Below the pieces are notes generated by a model. That model saw only the letters and a list, made by a program, of their open reading frames with translations, was not told the DNA's origin and did not search any database. From Sphingobacteriales bacterium (GTDB lineage: Bacteria; Bacteroidota; Bacteroidia; Chitinophagales; Chitinophagaceae): 5,994 nt of DNA. The position numbers and the translations under genes were made by a program. The stretch lies in contig JAHEZF010000112.1 in NCBI GenBank assembly GCA_023251215.1, forward strand, positions 1-5,994, given 5' to 3'. Of the stretch, positions 1-5,994 are shown piece after piece (position 1 is the stretch's first letter; each line of letters opens with the position of its first letter).

Positions 1-2132
1 GCGGTAATCATTCGGTAACAAGAAGCCAGACCGTTACTGTGCGTGATACACAGGCGCCGACAATTGGTTATGCTGGTGCCAATACAACTATAGAATGTAC
101 AGCTACACCATCATTCACTGTACCAACGGCAAGCGATGCCTGCGGTGGATCAACAGTGAATTTAATTTCCGATGTAACTGCAGCAGGTACTTGTGCCAAT
201 AACTTTACAAGAACAAGAACATGGGATGCAACGGATGCCTGCGGTAATCACAGTGTAACCCGCAGCCAGACCATTACTGTTAGAGATACACAAGCGCCGA
301 CTATCACTTGTCCGGGAAGTAGCCCATATACAAGAAGCACTAATGCAGGTTTATGTACTTATAAGATTGTCGAAACAGAATTTAATGCGACTGCAACAGA
401 TGCTTGCTCATCGGTAACACTGTCATGGAGTGTTACAGGAGCTACAACAATTAGTGGCAGTGGTTCAATGGCTGATTCATTGTTGAACTTTGGTTTTAAT
501 ACAATTCAATGGACAGCAACGGATGCCTGCGGTAATACATCTACTTGCTCAATTACAGTAGATGTTAATAAAGTAACGACATCAACAACTGTTACCGTTA
601 CTCCATCAACACAGCAGTATAGTGATACGGTTAGATTTGTTGCAACAGTAACACCTTATAACTGTAGCGGGGCCGGAGATATAGGTGGAAAAGTAATATT
701 TAAAATTGGCACATTGGTAATGGACTCTGCATTTGTAATCAACGGTGTGGCTACCCTGACCGTTCCACTGTTGGAAGATACTATACATAGGATCAATCCG
801 AATGACCCGCTCAGCCCGACAAACGGGCCATTAAAACCAGGTAGCAAAACTGTTACGGCCTGCTTTAGCGGAACTGATCCTGATTATATTGTGAGTAATC
901 CAACAACACCACTTACTGTAACCTGTGAGAATGCAGATATTACTTATAACGGTCAGACTTATTTTACCGTTAATCCAACTAGTTTAACGGGTACAGTTGT
1001 ATTATCCGATTATGTTGTTGACAGGAATGATGGATTAACTACAAGAGGAGATATCAGAAATGCAACGGCTACATTCTGGAAAGACGCTGTTTATGGTAAC
1101 GTTTTAGGTACAGCTAACATTCCTGTTGGATTAGTTAATCCGGCAAACAAACAGGAAGGTTTTGTTACAACCAGTTTCTCAACAACGTTAACAAGTAGTG
1201 AAGCAAGTGGTGGTGGCAGGGTTTATGAAGTATATTCCGGTTTAAATAATTATTACTGCGGAGATGATGGTCCTACAACAGTAACATTAGCAATGCCCGG
1301 GCAGGATTTTGTAACGGGAGGTGGCTATATCGTTTTTGGTAATAATTCGGCCGGCACTTATGCAGGAACAGCGGGCAAGAGAATGAATTTTGGCCTGGTG
1401 ATGAAATGGAATCCAAGCGGTAAAAACCTGCAGGGTAATATAAATATCATTTACAGGAGAATGGAAAATGGTGTACAGCATATTTACCAGATAAAGAGTA
1501 ATGCGATTAATTCACTTGTGGTAACCGATGTGGATAATAATGGCAATTCAGTGGCAGCAAATGTTGCCACCTTCCGTAAAGCTGTTATCACAACTAAAGC
1601 AAACTTCAAGGATATAACAGATCCATTGAATCCGATTTCACTGGGTGGAAACCTGAGTCTTACTGTTATTGCTTGGGAATCTACAACTGTAAATACAGGT
1701 GCGTTGGATAGGATAAGTGTTCAGTTGGCGGGTTCAGGTAGTACCGGGTTATTATTCTCCAGCAACTGGTCGGGAGGTAATACAATGTGGCAGACACTGA
1801 ACGGTGGTAAAATTCAGGTTCGTAATGCATCTACACCGCCTGCTCCAATTGCCAAACAGGTTCAACCAGAGACAATTGAAATTGTAGAACATGCATTTAG
1901 CGTAAAAGGATGGCCTAATCCAACTGATCGGTTCTTTACAGTAAGTGTTGCCAGCAACAGCAATGAACATGTTCTGTTAACGGTGTATGATATTTACGGC
2001 AAACAAGTTTATATTACGAATGGTTCACCCAACAGCATTTACAAGTTTGGTGAAAACTTTAAAAGCGGGGTTTATGTTGTAGAGATCAGGCAGGGAGACA
2101 AGAGATCAACTGTTAAACTGATCAAACAATAA
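1..2132 (+). CDS. Large secreted cell-surface protein with HYR-like repeats and T9SS C-terminal sorting domain (5'-truncated by window edge)
   Basis: The frame is open to the left edge (first full codon at 3) and ends at TAA 2130-2132, so 709 C-terminal residues are visible. The GTG at 39 lies inside a repeat and is not a start. Domains in order: the end of one HYR-like repeat (DACGN...VTRSQT type), a full 80-residue HYR-like unit (nt 42-281), a second HYR-type unit (nt 282-564), a bacterial Ig-like segment with TSTTVTVTPS and VIFKIG strands (about nt 570-920), a VNPTSLTG beta-rich segment (about 960-1290), a GQDFVTGGGYIV domain (from 1299), and a C-terminal domain from 1899 starting VKGWPNPTDR and ending SGVYVVEIRQGDKRSTVKLIKQ. 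The last is the type A T9SS sorting signal (TIGR04183-like), so the protein should be exported by T9SS and attached to, or released from, the cell surface. HYR and Ig-like modules usually serve adhesion or spacing; the actual ligand or enzymatic partner would be in the missing N-terminal part. Sure of class, unsure of role. Confidence 0.9.
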   Translation, partial: GNHSVTRSQTVTVRDTQAPTIGYAGANTTIECTATPSFTVPTASDACGGSTVNLISDVTAAGTCANNFTRTRTWDATDACGNHSVTRSQTITVRDTQAPTITCPGSSPYTRSTNAGLCTYKIVETEFNATATDACSSVTLSWSVTGATTISGSGSMADSLLNFGFNTIQWTATDACGNTSTCSITVDVNKVTTSTTVTVTPSTQQYSDTVRFVATVTPYNCSGAGDIGGKVIFKIGTLVMDSAFVINGVATLTVPLLEDTIHRINPNDPLSPTNGPLKPGSKTVTACFSGTDPDYIVSNPTTPLTVTCENADITYNGQTYFTVNPTSLTGTVVLSDYVVDRNDGLTTRGDIRNATATFWKDAVYGNVLGTANIPVGLVNPANKQEGFVTTSFSTTLTSSEASGGGRVYEVYSGLNNYYCGDDGPTTVTLAMPGQDFVTGGGYIVFGNNSAGTYAGTAGKRMNFGLVMKWNPSGKNLQGNINIIYRRMENGVQHIYQIKSNAINSLVVTDVDNNGNSVAANVATFRKAVITTKANFKDITDPLNPISLGGNLSLTVIAWESTTVNTGALDRISVQLAGSGSTGLLFSSNWSGGNTMWQTLNGGKIQVRNASTPPAPIAKQVQPETIEIVEHAFSVKGWPNPTDRFFTVSVASNSNEHVLLTVYDIYGKQVYITNGSPNSIYKFGENFKSGVYVVEIRQGDKRSTVKLIKQ
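3..302 (+). repeat. 80-residue (240-nt) HYR-like protein repeat, visible as a DNA direct repeat
   Basis: The stretch from about nt 1 to 62 recurs at 241-302, exactly 240 nt later, with roughly four of five bases shared. Both encode CGNHSVTRSQT(V/I)TVRDTQAPTI. Only one whole unit and the ends of its neighbours are in view, so the array probably continues to the left of the window. Conserved Cys, ACG and APTI positions mark HYR-like beta-sandwich modules. The unit after nt 302 (TITCPG...) has diverged in sequence and length, so the regular array stops there. Confidence 0.85.
1899..2129 (+). other. Type IX secretion system C-terminal sorting domain (type A)
   Basis: The last 77 residues of the surface protein have the hallmarks of the T9SS type A signal: a WPNPT motif at the start (the usual form is YPNP), a central YDIYGKQVY strand, then the FKSGVYVVEIRQGD strand-turn and a basic KLIKQ end at the extreme C-terminus. 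In this family the domain is recognised by the outer-membrane translocon and normally cleaved on export. Its presence ties the organism to the Bacteroidota. Confidence 0.88.
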
Positions 2133-2153
2133 ATAGGACGTAATAAAAACTGG

Positions 2154-2185
2154 AGACCATCCCGCTACAGGCGGGATGGTCTTTT
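2154..2185. terminator. Rho-independent terminator, possibly bidirectional
   Basis: A perfect 12-bp stem (2154-2165 with 2171-2182; core GACCATCCCGC / GCGGGATGGTC) encloses the 5-nt loop TACAG. On the plus strand it is followed by CTTTTCATTT, giving a short T tract for the surface-protein gene that ends 21 nt upstream. Read on the minus strand, the stem is followed after four bases by a TTTTT run (plus-strand AAAAA near 2145-2149), so it could also stop transcripts of the convergent binding-protein gene ending at 2227. No gene is seen in the 94-nt gap. Confidence 0.85.
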
Positions 2186-2226
2186 CATTTAGAAATAAAA
2201 ACGACGAAACAAAATGGAACGAATGG

Positions 2227-3405
2227 TTAATATATTGCTTTGATTATTCCATCCTCCCATTTCAGGAAGTAAAGTTTTTTGTTCTCAAAATAATCAAGTG
2301 TCATATTTTGTCTGTTGAGGACAGGCTGAATGTCAAAATCAGTAAAGACCTTATTCTGTTTATTTCCCAGGCTGGAAGCAATATCCTTTCCATATTGCAG
2401 CAGAAGCTTAACATATTTCCAGGTTACTTCATAGCCCCGGAATACCATATCGCTGGGTCGGGCAAACATTTTTGCATTGAAATAACTGGTAATGCCGGTA
2501 CTTACTTTATCTGTTTTTGAATTGTAAAAAGGAGTGCTGTAAATGATCCCGATTCCTTTATATTCTGGTTTGCTGAAATCTTTTATGCCATCCCAGGTGG
2601 GCATGCCCATTATGCTTACAGGATATTGATTTCTTATTGAAGCCAGTTGCAAAGCCAGGCGTTTGCCAAAATTCTCGTCCATGCTTCCGGCAATGCAAAG
2701 TGTTTGTTGGTTGCTGTCTAAATGCAATAATAATTGATTGACAGTAAAGCTATCTGCCAGATCTACATATTTTATTTTCAAAGGAATGGATGCTGTGCTT
2801 TTGTTGAATTCATCAAAATAACTTTTGATCCGGTCTTCCATTTGCCCTTTTTTACGGAACATGATCAACTGGTCAAGCGAATAATATTTCTGGATATGCC
2901 GGTAAATACCTGTGCATTGTGTTTTTAATGTGGGGTTCAATACAACAAAAAAAGGATTATTGGTAACAGCCCCATCATTGGGCAGGTTGGCATTGATAAC
3001 AGGAATATTCATTTTTAATCCCTCATCCGCCAAAAGTTTTACTTCGTTATTAGTGCAATAGGCAATGATCAGTTCCACATTGTCAAGTTCAGTTTTATTT
3101 AGTTGCTGCATCAGTGATTCAGATGCTGACCTGGTATCATATACAAATACTTCCAAAGGGATTCCTTCTTTATTCAATGAGTCAAGAGCCAGTTGTGCTC
3201 CTTCATAAAATTCAAGGCCCGGGTTGATGAATTTGGGAAAAACATTTTTAGGATAACGATATACCGTATCTGCAACAAAAGCCGAATCAAGATACAGCGG
3301 AGCAAAGATGGCAATCCTGTGTTTGGGAACCAATGAATCATTTTGTGCATTAACACAAAAAAATGTCATCGTTAAAATAGCTATTAATAAAAAAAGCTTT
3401 TTCAT
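2227..3405 (-). CDS. Secreted periplasmic-binding-protein type I (LivK/ANF-receptor-like) protein
   Basis: This is a 392-residue protein ending at TAA 2227-2229. I chose the ATG at 3403-3405 because it begins a clear signal peptide (MKKLFLLIAILTMTFFCVNA, cleavage after VNA before QN). An in-frame ATG ten codons upstream (3435) would put a charged stretch in front of it. The Cys at residue 17 is not in a good lipobox, so signal peptidase I is more likely than lipidation. The mature part starts HRIAIFAPLYLDSAF and continues with GLEFYEGAQLALDSL, DTRSA, NVELIIAYCTNNEVKLLAD and IPVINANLP. This is the alternating alpha/beta order of type I periplasmic binding folds used by amino-acid ABC transporters. 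No permease or ATPase gene lies beside it, so transport is not shown; Bacteroidota often keep such proteins as orphan envelope proteins, sometimes fused to LysM, and no LysM is seen here. It lies 125 nt downstream of guaA on the same strand. Ligand unknown. Confidence 0.82.
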   Translation of the reverse strand: MKKLFLLIAILTMTFFCVNAQNDSLVPKHRIAIFAPLYLDSAFVADTVYRYPKNVFPKFINPGLEFYEGAQLALDSLNKEGIPLEVFVYDTRSASESLMQQLNKTELDNVELIIAYCTNNEVKLLADEGLKMNIPVINANLPNDGAVTNNPFFVVLNPTLKTQCTGIYRHIQKYYSLDQLIMFRKKGQMEDRIKSYFDEFNKSTASIPLKIKYVDLADSFTVNQLLLHLDSNQQTLCIAGSMDENFGKRLALQLASIRNQYPVSIMGMPTWDGIKDFSKPEYKGIGIIYSTPFYNSKTDKVSTGITSYFNAKMFARPSDMVFRGYEVTWKYVKLLLQYGKDIASSLGNKQNKVFTDFDIQPVLNRQNMTLDYFENKKLYFLKWEDGIIKAIY

Positions 3406-3470
3406 CTTACTTCTTAATTTCTGTTCGATACACAAAAAGAATTTTCAACTTTCTGCCTTGTGATTTAGCA

Positions 3471-3530
3471 AGTCTCCCCTATCGGGGGAGATTTATGCCA
3501 AAGGCATCCCTTTGGGAGAGGGGGCTTTTT
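3471..3530. repeat. Hairpin cluster between guaA and the binding-protein gene; possible terminator or dispersed repeat
   Basis: Three adjacent small inverted repeats are visible: TCTCCCC/GGGGAGA (3473-3479 with 3485-3491, loop TATCG), ATGCC/GGCAT (3495-3499 with 3503-3507, loop AAA) and TCCC/GGGA (3507-3510 with 3514-3517). The outer edges AAG-t-C-t-CCCC (from 3470) and GGGGGCTT (to 3527) can also pair imperfectly. The T run (3526-3530) lies on the plus strand right at the guaA stop. On the guaA-sense strand the hairpins are therefore not followed by a U tract, and termination of guaA here is uncertain. G/C-tract elements of this style are, from general knowledge, common dispersed repeats in Bacteroidota. 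Confidence 0.6.
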
Positions 3531-5159
3531 CTATTCCCACTCAATCGTAGCCGGCGGTTTGCTGCTGATATCGTACAACACCCGGTTAATGCCTTTTACA
3601 TTATTGATAATTTCATTGGAAATATTAGCTAAAAATTCATAGGGTAAATGCGCCCAGTCAGCCGTCATTCCATCAATACTGGTAACAGCCCTCAATGCAA
3701 TAGTGTATTCATAAGTTCTTTCATCACCCATTACGCCAACACTTTTTACCGGCAGTAAGATAGCGCCAGCCTGCCATACCGTTGCATAGAGATTATTATC
3801 CTTAAGTCCTTTTATGTATAAGTGATCCGCTTCCTGCAACAACCGTACCTTTTTTTCCGTGATCTCTCCCAAAATTCTGATAGCAAGTCCGGGCCCCGGA
3901 AAAGGATGCCTTTCAACCATCTCGGGGGGAATGCCTAACTCTCTTCCCACTTTTCTAACCTCATCTTTGAATAAAAATCTGAGAGGTTCGACAAGATCAA
4001 GATGTAAATGCTCCGGTAATCCACCCACGTTGTGATGTGATTTGATTGTTTGCGAAGGGCCATGCACCGACATGCTTTCGATCACATCAGGATAAATGGT
4101 TCCCTGTCCTAACAACCCGATGCCTTCTCCGTGAGTAATCTCCAAAGGAGTCATTGACCATTGGACAATTTTTTTGGCTTCTTCCTGGAATATATCAATA
4201 AATAAACTTCCGATAGCCTTACGTTTTTCTTCGGGATCTGTTTTACCTGTTAGGGCATCATAGAACCGTTGCTTTGCATCAATACCTTTTACATTCAGGC
4301 CTGATTGTTCATAGGTTTTTAAGACAGTTTCAAATTCATTTTTGCGCAGCACGCCGTTGTCAACAAAAATGCCGTAGAGATGATCGCCGATGGCACGATG
4401 AATTAAAATGGCAGCAACAGTGGAATCCACGCCGCCACTCAACGCCATGACCACTTTGCGCTTACCGATTTGTTTTTTTAAAGCTGCTACAGTATCGGTA
4501 ACAAAATGCGCCGCTGTCCAGTCCTGGCTGCATCCGCAGATGTTGACTAAAAAATTATGGAGGATCTTTTTCCCTTCAACTGAATGGTATACTTCGGGGT
4601 GAAATTGCAAGCCATAAAGTGGGAAGTCTGAGGTATGAGGTATGAGGTCTGATGATTGACTCCCATTTTCTGATCTCCGACTTCTGACCTCCGACTTCAT
4701 AAATGCGGCTATAGGAATAGTTTCTGTTGTGGCCAGCAATTCAAACCCCTTTGGTAATTCTAAAATAGAATCAGCATGGCTCATCCACACCTGTGATTTT
4801 TCCATTACATCTTTCAGTATCACATCATCTTTTTGTTTGTGAAGCAGGGCACGACCATATTCTCTTTTATTACTTTTTCCTACTCTGCCGCCAAAACGTT
4901 TTGCTGTTAGCTGGGCGCCATAACAAATTCCCAATACGGGCACTTTCGAAATATATTCCTTCACATTTACATCAGGAGCATTTTCATCATTGACTGAAAA
5001 AGGAGAGCCGGAAAGAATAATGCCTTTTAACCTGGGTTCAAATTCAAATGTTTTTTGATAAGGAATGATCTCGCAAAACACATTGGCTTCTCTTACGGCA
5101 CGGGCAATCAGTTGGGTATATTGGGAGCCAAAATCAAGTATCAGAATTTTTTCGTTCAT
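3531..5159 (-). CDS. guaA: Glutamine-hydrolysing GMP synthase
   Basis: GuaA converts XMP, glutamine and ATP to GMP in the cytoplasm, the last step of guanine nucleotide synthesis. The protein has 542 residues. The N-terminal class I glutamine amidotransferase domain (about 1-208) shows [16 protein letters not shown], nucleophile Cys79 in GICYGAQ, and His187/Glu189 in QFHPEV. The ATP-pyrophosphatase domain follows, with P-loop SGGVDS at 241-246, [12 protein letters not shown] (351-362) and [10 protein letters not shown] (373-382). The dimerisation domain has [16 protein letters not shown] (417-432) and ends in the family-typical [12 protein letters not shown] 5157-5159 is chosen because the protein starts right at the conserved ILDFG strand. 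E. coli GuaA is 525 residues including a longer N-terminus; the excess here sits in two insertions, residues about 154-181 and about 332-347, both made of repeat-like DNA (described separately). Active-site motifs are all intact, so it is probably functional. Confidence 0.98.
   Translation of the reverse strand: MNEKILILDFGSQYTQLIARAVREANVFCEIIPYQKTFEFEPRLKGIILSGSPFSVNDENAPDVNVKEYISKVPVLGICYGAQLTAKRFGGRVGKSNKREYGRALLHKQKDDVILKDVMEKSQVWMSHADSILELPKGFELLATTETIPIAAFMKSEVRSRRSENGSQSSDLIPHTSDFPLYGLQFHPEVYHSVEGKKILHNFLVNICGCSQDWTAAHFVTDTVAALKKQIGKRKVVMALSGGVDSTVAAILIHRAIGDHLYGIFVDNGVLRKNEFETVLKTYEQSGLNVKGIDAKQRFYDALTGKTDPEEKRKAIGSLFIDIFQEEAKKIVQWSMTPLEITHGEGIGLLGQGTIYPDVIESMSVHGPSQTIKSHHNVGGLPEHLHLDLVEPLRFLFKDEVRKVGRELGIPPEMVERHPFPGPGLAIRILGEITEKKVRLLQEADHLYIKGLKDNNLYATVWQAGAILLPVKSVGVMGDERTYEYTIALRAVTSIDGMTADWAHLPYEFLANISNEIINNVKGINRVLYDISSKPPATIEWE
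4116..4168 (-). repeat. Second in-frame insertion in guaA (ATP-pyrophosphatase domain), heptamer-like
   Basis: E. coli GuaA reads [20 protein letters not shown] at this point. Here EEAKKI is followed by [17 protein letters not shown] (residues 332-348) before [10 protein letters not shown], roughly 10-13 extra residues. Plus-strand 4148-4168 can be read as three 7-nt units, GAGTCAT, TGACCAT and TGGACAA. It aligns at 14 of 19 positions with the intergenic stretch 5229-5247 (here 4147-4165). The similarity is moderate, so this is a probable relative of the other repeats and less certain than the insertion at 4622-4698. Confidence 0.5.
4622..4698 (-). repeat. Heptamer-repeat insertion with 30-nt inverted arms, in frame inside guaA
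   Basis: On the plus strand 4622-4698 splits into eleven successive 7-nt units: GGAAGTC, TGAGGTA, TGAGGTA, TGAGGTC, TGATGAT, TGACTCC, CATTTTC, TGATCTC, CGACTTC, TGACCTC, CGACTTC. The ends form an imperfect inverted repeat (4623-4652 with 4669-4698, 22 of 30 positions pairing, 16-nt loop), so mRNA could fold into a long hairpin. In guaA it encodes about 26 hydrophilic residues ([14 protein letters not shown], then [11 protein letters not shown]) between IAAF and YGLQFHPEV, where relatives such as E. coli have only about 8 residues. The frame stays open. Confidence 0.8.
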
Positions 5160-5166
5160 GTTGCTG

Positions 5167-5174
5167 CGAAGGTA
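5167..5174 (-). promoter_or_regulatory. Putative -7 box of the guaA promoter (TAnnTTTG type)
   Basis: The minus strand reads TACCTTCG then CAGCAAC and the guaA ATG. It matches the Bacteroidota -7 consensus TAnnTTTG at 7 of 8 positions. The distance to the start codon (7 nt) would give a very short or leaderless mRNA, and there is no Shine-Dalgarno sequence. No TTG-type -33 box is seen at the expected spacing; that position is occupied by the repeat element starting at about 5180. Recognised by motif only. Confidence 0.45.
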
Positions 5175-5179
5175 AGGAA

Positions 5180-5247
5180 GAGTCGGTAGTCATGAGTCGT
5201 TTCCCGATAGCTATCGGGACGGTAGTCAGGGGTCAATAGCCAATGGA
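5180..5247. repeat. Intergenic heptamer-repeat element around a perfect 18-bp palindrome
   Basis: The centre TCCCGATAGCTATCGGGA (5202-5219) is a perfect palindrome with no loop. It is flanked by direct repeats CGGTAGTCATGAGTC (5184-5198) and CGGTAGTCAGGGGTC (5220-5234), 13 of 15 identical. Both flanks have 7-nt periodicity: GAGTCGG, TAGTCAT, GAGTCGT on the left and TAGTCAG, GGGTCAA, TAGCCAA on the right. The left flank aligns with the guaA insertion (minus strand from 4696) at 15 of 19 positions. It lies 21 nt upstream of the guaA start, in the divergent gap. Confidence 0.75.
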
Positions 5248-5313
5248 AATATGCAAAATGCTACAGCAATAATCAATAATCTGTAACCTATTTGGTAAAA
5301 ACAAGGTCAAACC

Positions 5314-5345
5314 TTTCGTAAACCCGGAACATTGGAACATCTTTG
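5314..5345 (+). promoter_or_regulatory. Putative promoter of the head-GIN lipoprotein gene
   Basis: CATCTTTG at 5338-5345 matches the Bacteroidota -7 consensus TAnnTTTG at 7 of 8 positions. A weak -33 candidate TTTC (5314-5317, within CTTTCG) lies 20 nt upstream. The start codon at 5367 is 21 nt downstream, giving a short leader. Motif match only. The rest of the 207-nt divergent gap (5248-5313) is AT-rich and shows no gene or RNA that I can recognise. Confidence 0.5.
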
Positions 5346-5366
5346 CATTCTTCAAAACCAGATAAT

Positions 5367-5994
5367 ATGAAACGACTTATTCTGCTGTCACTTCTCTCCA
5401 TTGTAATCTTTAATTCCTGCCGCCAGGTATTTGGTAAACGCATCCGCGGTAATGGAAATATTAAAATTGAAACAAGAACTGCCACTCAGTTCAATAGTAT
5501 TGATGTCAGCGGTTCCATTGATGTATATGTAAAGCAGGATTCTGTCGCTTCAATTAAGATTGAAACAGATGAAAACCTTCTCGAATATGTGCATGTGAAT
5601 AATGAGGGCGGCACTCTTGAGATCCATGAAGAAGGAGGTTATAATCTTAAACCCACAAAAAGTATAAAAGTATATGTAAGCGGTCCGGCATTCAAACACT
5701 TTGAAGCCTCCGGAGCCTGTGATATTTATAGTGAAAATAAGATAAGCAGCGGCGAAGCCGTCAGTATCAATCTTAGCGGGGCCAGCAATGTAACTATGGA
5801 ACTGAATACTCCCAAAGTGAGTGCTGGTTTATCCGGTGCAGGAACTATTGCTTTAAAAGGCGAAACAAAGGAGTTAAGGATTGATGGCTCAGGCTCTACG
5901 GATATTAAATGTTTTGATATGATGGCTGAAAATATTTATATAGAAATTAGCGGTGCAGGTGATGCAGAAGTGTATGCCAGTGTAAAACTGGATG
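5367..5994 (+). CDS. Head-GIN domain (DUF2807) putative lipoprotein, 3'-truncated by window edge
   Basis: ATG 5367-5369 opens a frame of 209 residues that runs off the right edge. The N-terminus MKRLILLSLLSIVIFNSC is a lipoprotein-type signal with Cys18 as the likely lipidated residue; the box FNSC is non-canonical at -3, as is common in Bacteroidota. After RGNGNIKIETR the body carries the head-GIN pattern: FNSIDVSGSIDVYVKQD, then repeating short strands with SG(A/S) turns at residues about 48, 115, 137, 156, 174 and 195, spaced about 20 apart in the second half, as expected for a right-handed beta-solenoid. Proteins with this domain (PF10988) are called putative auto-transporter adhesins, but no function is firmly established and no autotransporter barrel is visible. 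It is divergent from guaA and separated by 207 nt. The start has no Shine-Dalgarno sequence, only A-rich sequence upstream. Confidence 0.88.
   Translation, partial: MKRLILLSLLSIVIFNSCRQVFGKRIRGNGNIKIETRTATQFNSIDVSGSIDVYVKQDSVASIKIETDENLLEYVHVNNEGGTLEIHEEGGYNLKPTKSIKVYVSGPAFKHFEASGACDIYSENKISSGEAVSINLSGASNVTMELNTPKVSAGLSGAGTIALKGETKELRIDGSGSTDIKCFDMMAENIYIEISGAGDAEVYASVKLD

Noticed and set aside
2176..2520. Plus-strand open frame of 114 codons
   Set aside because: It lies opposite the well-supported binding-protein gene, starts inside the terminator hairpin, and its translation looks like an antisense shadow (rich in Phe, Ile and Cys, no recognisable domain).
3406..3435. Upstream in-frame ATG as the start of the binding-protein gene
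   Set aside because: It would add MCIEQKLRSK before a complete signal peptide that itself begins with MKK; the internal ATG at 3403-3405 is the better start.
4622..4698. CRISPR array
   Set aside because: The units are 7 nt, degenerate and contiguous, with no spacers.
4617..4700. Intein, intron or frameshift in guaA
   Set aside because: The extra segment is only about 28 codons, has no intein or splice motifs, and the reading frame and downstream motifs continue unbroken.
5160..5366. Purine riboswitch upstream of guaA
   Set aside because: The likely leader is too short and the hairpin there is a simple palindrome; no three-way-junction aptamer pattern is visible.
5288..5485. Minus-strand open frame of 65 codons across the start of the head-GIN gene
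   Set aside because: It overlaps the signal peptide region of a convincing lipoprotein gene on the other strand and encodes nothing recognisable.

Overview
This window reads as chromosomal DNA from a member of the Bacteroidota, probably of the Chitinophagaceae/Chitinophagales type. The phylum-level evidence is a type IX secretion C-terminal sorting domain on a large surface protein, promoter-like TAnnTTTG boxes close to start codons, nearly absent Shine-Dalgarno sequences, a head-GIN (DUF2807) lipoprotein, and an 'NAQ' signal-peptide end. The family-level placement is an impression from sequence style and has not been tested.

Layout. (1) Positions 1-2132, plus strand: the C-terminal 709 residues of a large secreted multidomain protein (HYR-like repeats, an Ig-like domain, a GQDFVTGGGYI domain and a T9SS sorting domain). 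Its N-terminus lies outside the window. (2) 2133-2226: a short convergent gap with a strong 12-bp hairpin terminator. (3) 2227-3405, minus strand: a secreted periplasmic-binding-protein-type I (LivK-like) protein with no transporter genes next to it. (4) 3406-3530: a gap with a cluster of hairpins. (5) 3531-5159, minus strand: guaA, glutamine-hydrolysing GMP synthase, complete and with its catalytic residues intact. (6) 5160-5366: a divergent promoter region carrying a palindrome-centred repeat element. (7) 5367 to the right edge, plus strand: the start of a head-GIN domain lipoprotein.

The most notable signal is not a gene. It is a degenerate 7-nt tandem repeat present in three places around guaA. 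One copy is intergenic, just upstream of the guaA start, and is built around a perfect 18-bp palindrome. One is an in-frame insertion in the glutaminase domain of GuaA just before the catalytic His. A weaker one is an in-frame insertion in the ATP-pyrophosphatase domain. GuaA is therefore about 20-30 residues longer than I would expect for a family member without an N-terminal extension, yet every recognisable active-site motif survives. The pattern suggests a dispersed repeat that tolerates insertion inside an essential enzyme.

Functionally the four genes do not form one pathway. GuaA is housekeeping purine synthesis. The binding protein may share its transcript. The two plus-strand genes encode cell-surface or envelope proteins.
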